From contig JAKNDB010000079.1 in NCBI GenBank assembly GCA_024305405.1, forward strand, positions 310,001-374,000: DNA of 64,000 nucleotides. The letters are read 5' to 3'. This document shows positions 54,731-64,000 of this stretch, in pieces. The translations under genes and the position numbers were made by a program. The notes beneath the pieces were generated by a model. It worked only from the letters and a program-made list of their open reading frames with translations, was not told the DNA's origin and made no database searches. Position 1 is the stretch's first letter. Each line of letters starts with the position of its first letter. The DNA is from Dirofilaria immitis. Its lineage: Eukaryota > Nematoda > Chromadorea > Rhabditida > Onchocercidae.

Positions 54731-55384
54731 ATGAAGAAAATTGTTTTAAACAATATTGTAAAATAATTAAGTGTAGGAAAAGAAAAAGAAACTTTACAAA
54801 CATTTCGATGATTAATCAAAATGGAAAGAATAATAACGAAAAATAAATGATAAAATTGAATTTAAAAAATTGATAGGATCTTTTATTTATTTATTTTTAG
54901 AAAAATATTCGAAATATTATTTTAATTCAAAATAAGCTGATAGTATAGTTGAAAATAATTAATTTTGGGATATTTCTATAAAAGTATAAAAATTTTGCTA
55001 ACATTAATTTCAAAAGTAAAAGAAAAAAAAATCAAAGGAAATAAAAGAAAGAAATATTTGTTAAATTTAACAAAAATTGAATCATAAAATTGAAAATTTT
55101 AATCGGAAAAAAAGGCAAAGGAAGTAAAAGATAAATAGAAAAAATAAAAAAAAGAATGAAAAAAGAAAGAAAGATTTATGAAGAACCAGTTTGAATAATG
55201 GAAATTCGGATAATAATAATAATATATGGGAGTAAGAAGAGGAAGATGAAAATGATGAAAGTAAAATAAATAATAATATCAGCTATATACCTTACATCCA
55301 ACGGAAATTATTTCAAAATTTTACACAACAGATAATTTCTATCGGTTACAAACATATCACATCACATTCTTTCTTCTTCTTCTT

Positions 55385-55640
55385 TTTCTAAAAATTATTT
55401 TTTATTGATAATATATGTATCAAAGGTATAATGAATGTGTATACAGATATATACTTATGTAGGTGTATGCGTGGGTGTATCCGTATTAATATGTGTAGAT
55501 TATAGGCCATATATATCCAATCAATCTCTCAATATAAAATTATTTTTTATTAATGATATTATATATAGGAATGTAATGGATGAAGCGTATGTGATACATG
55601 TGTAGGTATACCTGTACAGGTGTGTGTGTAGGCGTACATA
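55385..55640. repeat. Two diverged copies of a ~150-bp block
   Basis: 55388-55490 and 55539-55640 both run AAAATTATTTTTTATTxAT, then an AATG-rich part, then a GTGTATxxGTGxGTGTA-type tract. Confidence 0.6.
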
Positions 55641-58343
55641 TATATATCAGAATTACTACTATCATAGTGTTACAACATGAACAATCGACGTTTTTTTTTT
55701 TTTCAATCTCTCAATATTTACTTTTTTTAAATTTCATATCTCATTTTCTCATCTAAAATATTCATCGTTTTCATTTCTTATCAAAATAATTTCGAAAAAT
55801 ATGCAAACATTATTTCCGGTACAATGCAATTCGAAATAATTGAGAAATGGAAAATAAAAAGGAAAGGAAAAAGTTTTTAGTTATTTTCAAAGAAAAGATA
55901 AGCATCTTAAAAGATAAGCTATCAAAACCAAATTAAAAATTATAAAATATTTTTTTCCTTCCTAAAACATCTAGCTAAGAGCCATTATTACAACGGATAT
56001 GATGCAATTAAATTAAATACATCCTGTCTTTGAATAATTTAGATTTTATTTTTTTCAACTAAATGAATATTTAGGAAAGTTTAAAACAAATTTGTTATAT
56101 CTTACCTTCCTTATATGCAACATCTATCTATATGATCATAAAATGTATCGTTCTTCTTTTCGTTTTCATTTTTTAATTAAATAAATTAATTTTTCATATT
56201 TCTTTTTTTCATATTTCATTCACTGATTATTAATAGAAATTTTCTTATTTAATAATTTAATTGTTATATATTTATTCATATTATTTATTGCTTATCTCAA
56301 TTACCTTTTCATTTACAGTAAAAAGTGAAATGTAAAAACGATATAAAACAAATATGCATATATTTATTATCCAACAATATTCCATGCATTCCTGCAAACA
56401 TTGTGATATTTTTTAATACGATTTTTGTTTTGTTTTGCTTTTTCAATAATGATAACAATAATAAACTTATCATCAAACAAATCAATAAATAGATGGTAAT
56501 AAATAATAATAATACTAACAAGAGTAGTATTGGATGTAATTGTAGTCGATTTAATCCATAAAAAAAAAACAAATAGAATATGAAATCATTTTAATATGAA
56601 TTCTCAAAATTTAAAAAGAAAAAGTAATTTGAAAAAGAAAGAGAAGAAGAAAAGAAGAAGAAAAAGAAGAAGAAGAAGAAAAGATTATATGGATTTTTTT
56701 AATTAAAAAAATTAATTTGAAGAAAAGAAAAAAACAAAAATGAAAAGATTATATTATAATGGAAAAATCTTTTTCCAATGATATAGCATTAATAGAAAGG
56801 ATAGAAAATAATGTAAAATCAATATTGAAATGATAAATTAAAAAAGGGAAAAATATTTAGTTTGGAAATGAATAATGAAATATACACATCTGTCATTTCA
56901 TTCATTTCGAAAGCATATACATCAATAGGATGAAATAGGAAAAATGAAATTTCATTTTTTAAAAACTATCTTTCTCATGCAATACACGACGAAACAATTT
57001 TCATAGAGTTTAAAGAAAAACAGATTGGAATATGAGATATGATGAATCGGGAGAGAATCGGATAATTACTGCAGCTGCAACTGCTATCGAATGCAGCCAT
57101 ATTAGAAATCATTTAATGGAAATGGAAAATCTATCAAAAGAATAATAAGTTAGTTACTTTTTCAATCCATTTAAAAAAAAGGAAAATAAAATTTATCATT
57201 TTGTTTATGAGAATGAATCATATGAGAGATAAGAGAGGTGGGTAATATGATATTTACCTGAGTTAAATTTTGTCCTTAAGGAATAAATGAATTCACCACC
57301 TATGTGTAAAATATGAATTTTTTAAAAGTGATGAATGTTGCTGTATTACGTGAATTTTTAACAAATACAATTTTTACAGCGGAAGTTTTGTTTCATTTTT
57401 CCGGAAATGATAATGCCATGGCATAAAATTCGCATGATACCACCAACGATCATAATGATGATGATGATAAAAAGAGAAGGAAGAAATTTTAAAGAAGGGA
57501 GAAGAAGAAAAAGGACAATACTTCCTGTTTTAATAATGTAGGTCTATCCTTAATTTCCATGTCTTATATAAAATTCATTAAATGAAGAACGACTAAATTT
57601 CTAAAATTCCTGATATTTTGAACGAATTGATAAATTGGCAAAGCTAATTGCATTTAAAAAATAAAAAACACGTTCAAATTATTAATGCAGTTGGAATGGA
57701 ATGGATAAGATTTAAATTCGTTTAAACAAATTCTCAAAAATGCATACATATTACTTCTTTCTAAGAAGAAAAAAGACAAATTCTCAAAGTTTTTATTTTT
57801 ATTACAAAAATTTCATTTACAGAAAGAATGGATGTTTAATGTAGCTGTAGTAAATTTAAGTTTGAAATTTGAAATTTGAGACTGTTTACCTTTATTATAA
57901 AAATTTGTGTTTCAAAAATGATGCCTAATAAAATAGCTATATTAAATTTACCTTTAAAGTTTTTAATTATTAGTTTAAAACAAACGTAGCACATAATAAT
58001 GAATTTTTTAAACAATTCCATTCATCATACAAATACTCGATATTAAAAATATCTCTTAACAATTCGAACCAAATATATTTTATTAAAATTAAATAGAAGG
58101 AAAGAGAGGGTGAGAAAGAAGAGAAAAAATTCCTTATCACTACATTTGCAAACAGCACAATATTCTTAACAGAACATGCAAGACATATAAGGAAATCAGC
58201 TGATTAATTATAATTGATAAGAAATCTTAAGCTCATATTTTTGTAATATTAAATTTCCATCGTTTTTTAAAAATGTAATTTCTTTTCATTTGCTCAAAAT
58301 AGCTCATTTAATGATTTGCATCAAAGTAACAGTAAGTTGAAAG

Positions 58344-58600
58344 TCTATAGTAATGTCAGAAATTTACTTTAACGTTATAAATTTATATTAAAGTTTAGAA
58401 ATTTACGACAATGTTATAAATTTACAACTACACTGGAAATTTACAGAAGCATTAAAATTTGCAGTAATATCAAAAATTTACAAATTTATATTACGTGCAA
58501 AATTTACAGTAACATTACAAATTTGCAATGCAAATCTACAGTAGATTAAAAATTTACAGTAGCGCTGGAAATTTACGATAATGCAACAAATACAGCTACA
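58344..58600. repeat. Degenerate minisatellite, unit about 20-30 bp
   Basis: AAATTTACAGTAA and variants (AAATTTACGACAATG, AAATTTGCAGTAATA, AAATCTACAGTAGAT) recur about ten times, separated by 8-15 bases ending in TTA or TA. Confidence 0.8.
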
Positions 58601-58824
58601 TTACAACTTCTCAGATCTTTTGGTAATGTTAAAAGATGGATGGATTGTAAAATTTTGCATAAAGGATATCATATCATTCATTCTTTATCGATTACTTGAT
58701 ATTTAAAATTGTTTTAATATTCATTGTAAATTCTTTGATGCATACAATAAATATGATGAGTGTAAAAGAAAAAAAAAGCGATTCAAGCTCATATCAATAG
58801 ATAATTAAAGTAATGTTAAAAAAT

Positions 58825-59048
58825 TAACTTGCTTATCACCACTTATGTGAATATTATCAATTGATATGAAATATATACATATACATCAAACAAAATGAAT
58901 AATTTTAGATATATGAAAGAGTAAAGAGTATTTAAAATCAAGATAAACGATATTTATTTGCTAAGAGTCATCGAAAAGTTAGGAAAACGTGAAAGATAAA
59001 TTTGCTTATCATCACTTATCAGAAGGATCTTATCAATGATGTGATATA

Positions 59049-59088
<40 letters not shown>

Positions 59089-59400
59089 ATAACCTTTTGA
59101 ATCCAATACCATGCTAGCCTGGAGGATATTTCCTTTTGTTTACTGGATCCTTTACCCTATATGTTTTCTGGGACCATTTTCCATTTTTCTCACTTTCTCG
59201 CATTTTTTCATGTCTAGAGTTTGTCAAAGCAATAATGGAAAATAAATTTACTTATCATCACTTATCAGATGAATCTTATCAATTATATGGAATATATAAT
59301 AAATAATATTCGATATATGAAAGAGTAAAGAGTATTTGAAATTAAAATAAATGATATTTGTTTGCTAAGACACATCGAAAAGTCAGGGATGAGGAAATAA
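58825..59400. repeat. Triplicated block with CTTATCATCACTTATCA core
   Basis: Three starts, near 58827, 58999 and 59247, share GCTTATCAxCACTTATxxGA. The first and third extend through ATATATGAAAGAGTAAAGAG and TTTGCTAAGAxxCATCGAAA. A TA microsatellite (59044-59086) and a unique insert (59095-59235) separate the copies. Confidence 0.85.
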
Positions 59401-60250
59401 ACTTAAAGTTGAAAAGATTCGTACAAAGGATAACAAACCTTTATTGACTTTTGCGGCCCATTTTAATGAAATTTAATCGCCCGCTATGTATCAATGAAGC
59501 AAAAGATACGTAAGATATAGAAACAGATAAAGGATTAATAATAGGATGTGTATATAGAAATAGTCATAAGCAGACAATCATACACACATATACACATATA
59601 TTTAAGCTACTACTATCACTGCTACTCTTGATCAACCGGAAGTTGGAGTATTATTTATTGTTGAGATCGATTTTATGTTTGCCATCCTATTTGATTTCGA
59701 TTAAATTGACCTCATTTGATCCGAAAGATTTTAAATTAATGGAAAAACGCGGGGAGAGGATAACAAGGTAAAGAATGAAGAAGAAGAAAATTTACGAGAA
59801 TTGGCAAGAAACGGGAATCTCGAAATACAGGAAATATATATATATATACATATTTTTTCTATCTTGCACTTATATCGGGTAGAATAAAAAGCGAAAATAT
59901 TTGATGTATTAATTTAGTAATGTTGATGTTTGATGTTTTCGTATTTGTTGACAATCTATCATTTATAAATTGAAAGAAAGAAATGATCAACCAGCAATAA
60001 TGTCTAATATTTCTCACGTGATTGCACGTAAATAAATATGTAAACGGCTATATATTACATAAGTTAATTTCATCATTTATAATTTGCAAAGTTTTCATTA
60101 TTCCCTTTTGCTTTTGCTTAAATCGATTAAGCAGCAGCATCATTTAATATTTTTCACGTTGTCACACGTAAATATAAATATATTACTGTATAATTTTAAA
60201 AAGCTAATCACACTAGATCAAAACTAATTACGTGAAATTACGTGAATGAA

Positions 60251-60253
<3 letters not shown>
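59401..60253. other. No gene recognised
   Basis: AT-rich sequence. Two related segments, near 60003-60045 and 60140-60180, share CATTTAATATTTxTCACGTxxTxxCACGTAAAT. Confidence 0.45.

Positions 60254-60299
<46 letters not shown>
60254..60299. repeat. (AT)n microsatellite
   Basis: About 23 uninterrupted AT units precede the 30-bp satellite. Confidence 0.97.
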
Positions 60300-60304
<5 letters not shown>

Positions 60305-60398
60305 ATTAATGTAAATGATAAAAGACAGAAAAAAAGTTAACTTAATTTTAGCAATTATCGAACTTTTCGATCATTCATCGTAAACTGATTCAATTTGT

Positions 60399-61351
60399 GT
60401 GCAAAAATAATAAAATTAGCAAGTTGCGTGCAAAAAATGATAAAATTAGCAAGCTGCGTGCAAAAAATGATAAAATTAGCAAGTTGCGTGCAAAAAATGA
60501 TAAAATTAGCAAGCTGCGTGCAAAAATGATAAAATTAGCAAGTTGCGTGCAAAAAATGATAAAATTAGCAAGTTGCGTGCAAAAAATGATAAAATTAGCA
60601 AGTTGCGTGCAAAAAAATAATAAAATTAGCAAGTTGCGTGCAAAAAATGATAAAATTAGCAAGTTGCGTGCAAAAAAATAATAAAATTAGCAAGTTGCGT
60701 GCAAAAAAATGATAAAATTAGCAAGTTGCGTGCAAAAATGATAAAATTAGCAAGTTGCGTGCAAAAAAATAATAAAATTAGCAAGTTGCGTGCAAAAAAT
60801 GATAAAATTAGCAAGTTGCGTGCAAAAAATAATAAAATTAGCAAGTTGCGTGCAAAAAATGATAAAATTAGCAAGTTGCGTGCAAAAATAATAAAATTAG
60901 CAAGTTGCGTGCAAAAAATGATAAAATTAGCAAGTTGCGTGCAAAAAATGATAAAATTAGCAAGTTGCGTGCAAAAAATAATAAAATTAGCAAGTTGCGT
61001 GCAAAAAATGATAAAATTAGCAAGTTGCGTGCAAAAAAATAATAAAATTAGCAAGTTGCGTGCAAAAAATAATAAAATTAGCAAGTTGCGTGCAAAAAAT
61101 GATAAAATTAGCAAGTTGCGTGCAAAAAATGATAAAATTAGCAAGTTGCGTGCAAAAAATGATAAAATTAGCAAGTTGCGTGCAAAAATAATAAAATTAG
61201 CAAGTTGCGTGCAAAAAAATGATAAAATTAGCAAGTTGCGTGCAAAAAATAATAAAATTAGCAAGTTGCGTGCAAAAAATAATAAAATTAGCAAGTTGCG
61301 TGCAAAAATGATAAAATTAGCAAGTTGCATGAGAAAAAATAAGCAACTTGC
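60399..61351. repeat. Satellite array, 31 copies of a ~30-bp unit
   Basis: The unit is GTGCAAAAAATGATAAAATT plus AGCAAGTTGC. I counted 31 occurrences of its TAAAATTAG part. Copies differ in A-run length (5-7), TGATAA versus TAATAA, and one early AAGCTGC variant. The array ends with an inverted half copy: GCAAGTTGC at 61320-61328 and GCAACTTGC at 61343-61351 form a 9-bp stem. Open frames of 94-286 codons through it are by-products of the repeat. Confidence 0.97.
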
Positions 61352-61564
61352 ATGCAACGAATAAAAATAGTGGATAAAAGATGGGATGGAAAAGCGAAAA
61401 GGAAAAAAGAAAAAAGAAAAAGAATGGAATGGGATGAAAAATGGAAAAATTGTAGAGAAAGAAAAAGATGAAGGATGAAAGGAAGAAGCAAATAACAAAT
61501 AACAACAACGCAACATGCAAACATATTTTTCATTTTAATTAAATTGATAATTAAGAGCGAGAAA

Positions 61565-61679
61565 TAGATAGATAGATAGATTAGGTAGATAGATAGATTA
61601 GATAGATAGATAGATTAGATAGATAGATAGATAGATTAGATAGATAGATAGATTAGATAGATAGATTAGATAGATAGAT

Positions 61680-61720
<41 letters not shown>

Positions 61721-62504
61721 TAGATAGATAGATAGATTAGATGGATAGATAGATAGATTAGATAGATAGATAGATTAGATAGATAGATTAGATAGATAGA
61801 TAGATAGATTAGATAGATAGATAGATTAGATAGATAGATAGATTAGATAGATAGATAGATTAGATAGATAGGTAGATTAGATAGATAGATAGATTAGATA
61901 GATATATAGATTAGATAGATAGATAGATTAGATAGATAGGTAGATTAGATAGATAGATTAGATAGATAGATAGATAGATTAGATAGATGAGATAGATTAG
62001 ATAGATAGATAGATTAGATAGATAGATTAGATAGATAGATAGATAGATAGATAGATTAGATAGATAGATAGATTAGATAGATAGATAGATGTAGATAGAT
62101 AGATAGATTAGATAGATAGATAGATTAGATAGATAGATAGATTAGATAGATAGATTAGATAGATAGATAGATTAGATAGATAGATAGATAGATTAGATAG
62201 ATAGATAGATTAGATAGATAGATTAGATAGATAGATTAGATAGATAGATAGATTAGATAGATAGATAGATTAGATAGATAGATAGATAGATTAGATAGAT
62301 AGATAGATTAGATAGATAGATTAGATAGATAGATTAGATAGATAGATAGATTAGATAGATAGATAGATTAGATAGATAGATAGATTAGATAGATAGGTAG
62401 ATTAGATAGATAGATAGATTAGATAGATAGATAGATTAGATAGATAGGTAGATTAGATAGATAGATAGATTAGATAGATAGATAGATTAGATAGATAGAT
62501 AGAT

Positions 62505-62537
<33 letters not shown>

Positions 62538-62668
62538 TAGATAGATAGATAGATAGATTAGATAGATAGGTAGATTAGATAGATAGGTAGATTAGATAGA
62601 TAGATTAGATAGATAGATAGATAGATTAGATAGATAGATAGATAGATAGATTAGATAGATAGATAGAT
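61565..62668. repeat. TAGA (GATA) satellite with interspersed TTAGA
   Basis: 1.1 kb of TAGA units broken at fairly regular intervals of 14 or 18 bases by an extra TA, giving compound units such as TAGATAGATAGATTAGA. Rare single-base variants (GGTAGA, GGATAGA, GTAGA) occur. This is a Bkm-like simple satellite. Confidence 0.97.
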
Positions 62669-64000
62669 GTGATAACTTCTTCGTCTTCCATTTCCTCCAA
62701 TCATTTCTTCTTCCTCTTTTTCTTTCATTTAAATTTCCAAATATTATTTCTTTCGTAATTCCATAAAGATAATAAATTTTTATTTGAAAAATACAATTAT
62801 ATGATATCCACTAATGATCATACGTGGTCGTACGTCAAGTTAAAGTTATACGAATGATTGCATACATTCTATTTTATCACGATATCTTTCATGGAAAAAA
62901 TTATCATTTCTTTCACTAATGAACTCACGTGATCGTACGTTAAATAAAAGTCACGCGAATGGTACGAAATTAAACTTATTTTTTCTTTTATCAATATATT
63001 AAAAAAAAAATTTGTCAATCGTAGAATAAATTATATGTAATACAACATATATATCTTGCAAAAATGTTAACTTAAAAGTTTTGTTTTATTATCATTAATG
63101 TTAGTCCGAATTATTCTTCCTAATAACTTCTGCATACTTTATTTTATCAGCTTTGATAATCATAAAAGCTAATTAGATATTATGATCGTGATGTCTATTG
63201 GTATGATTATAATCCTATAAAGATTTTCATAAACTTATTTTTTTAAAAAAAAGAGGGAAAAATAAAAATTATCATTTCACCTTATTTCATTAACTTTTCT
63301 GCATGATTGATTGATTTGTTGATACAAGAATCTTTCTATATGATTAATTTCTTGACAATATCTTTATCACATTTATTATTCAGTTGATTCATTAACTCGT
63401 CTGTATGATTGATTGATTTCTTAGTAATATTTCTATCACTTTTATTCAATTGATTCTTTATCTATATTGTATGATTAATTTTCTTTTCCATTTAAATAAA
63501 TTAAAAAATCATATGTTCAAAAATATTTTCTTACCAAATTTCTTTTTATTTTCATTTTTTTAAAGGAAATTACTTTTTATAAAATAAATGAAAAGAATGT
63601 AAAATGATGAGGGAAAAAGAATGAAGATTTCGAAAAAAAAAGAAAAATTCGACAGCTATAATTTAAAATGAGACCTTCTAATAAAAAATGTTTGATGTTT
63701 ATTTATCTTAAGAAAAGAAAAAGTAAATAAATAAATAAATAAAAGTAAAAATAAAAATCGTATAGTGAATAGGAAGGAAAAGAAAATATATTTACCATAT
63801 GTTAATTAATATATATATGTATTTCATGGATCACGAAATGGCCATATATTTTTCTACTTTTTAAAATTTTATTTATCCAGTTAAATTTTTGATTTTAACA
63901 TCATCTCTATTATTTCAGTCTTATATAATTTCAGCATCATTTTGATCCATATCAATAAATCAAGGTAATATGTGATAAATGATAAAGATGAAGTGATTTA
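62669..64000. other. Gene-free region with short diverged duplications
   Basis: 62810-62870 and 62917-62965 share CACTAATGAxxxxACGTGxT and CGTACGT. 63285-63480 holds three diverged copies of a block with TTGATTCATTAACTxxTCTG and ATGATTGATTGATTT. No coding sequence was seen. Confidence 0.55.

Larger units (their letters stand above)
51812..58340. other. Gene-free AT-rich region with scattered repeats
   Basis: No exon of a known family was recognised. It holds GA and TG microsatellites and degenerate local duplications listed separately. The longest frame (minus 56572-56309) is hydrophobic low-complexity. Confidence 0.5.

Noticed and set aside
57060..57115. Possible microRNA hairpin around TGCAGCTGCA
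   Set aside because: Only a short palindrome. I could not find a 60-80 base stem with a mature-like arm.
60399..61351. CRISPR-like array
   Set aside because: There are no unique spacers; the units are contiguous and near identical, and the genome is eukaryotic.
60390..61516. Repeat proteins with NDKISKLRAK or FARNLLILSF units on both strands
   Set aside because: They are by-products of a ~30-bp satellite open in several frames. No start context, domain or conservation can be seen.

Overview
The window is AT-rich nuclear DNA of an animal, most probably a nematode. Introns have GT..AG borders and short TTTTCAG-type acceptors. The H2B N-terminus ([12 protein letters not shown]) and the H2A and H4 proteins are nematode-like. 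BEL/Pao retrotransposon remains, long microsatellites and an IFT88 gene with a cilium-type X-box fit a parasitic clade III (spirurid or filarial) nematode. The species is not determinable from sequence alone. There is no sign of a prokaryotic replicon, operons or a CRISPR array.

Layout. 1-8942 (minus): IFT88, the ciliary TPR protein of IFT complex B, 13 exons visible, 3' end cut by the window edge; intron 4 holds a long AAT microsatellite and an unidentified coding-like relic. 9590-9904 (minus): an intronless piece of a bacterial-type Sua5/YrdC protein, possibly transferred DNA. 10981-13260: unidentified exon-like blocks on both strands. 15253-18651 (minus): a PLP-dependent aromatic amino acid decarboxylase, damaged. 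19051-25410: a decayed BEL/Pao LTR element with both LTRs. 27316-28853: a related, internally deleted element. 29127-31952: H4 (minus), H2A (minus) and H2B (plus); H2A and H2B are divergent around two TATA boxes, and H2B has an intron in its coding part. 37179-37797 (plus): a piece of a myosin VIIa tail (MyTH4/FERM). 40276-42286 (plus): a MADF-domain gene. 44426-51811 (minus): a complete RASA1-type RasGAP (SH2-SH3-SH2-PH-C2-RasGAP) in 17 exons. 51812-64000: no gene found; many satellites, including 31 copies of a ~30-bp unit and 1.1 kb of TAGA repeats.

The most important point for any user is that most exons of the real genes can be read only if single missing bases are assumed. At least 16 such places lie in IFT88, the decarboxylase, H2B, the myosin fragment, the MADF gene and the RasGAP. 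Nearly all are one base short within an A or T run, while splice sites and almost all intron phases stay intact. This looks like homopolymer under-calling in the assembly and not gene death. It also explains why simple ORF finding misses nearly every gene here.

I found no convincing new biological system. The best leads are the Sua5-like fragment, the X-box in front of IFT88, the hairpin over an IFT88 splice acceptor, the intron-bearing divergent histone pair and the isolated myosin tail fragment.
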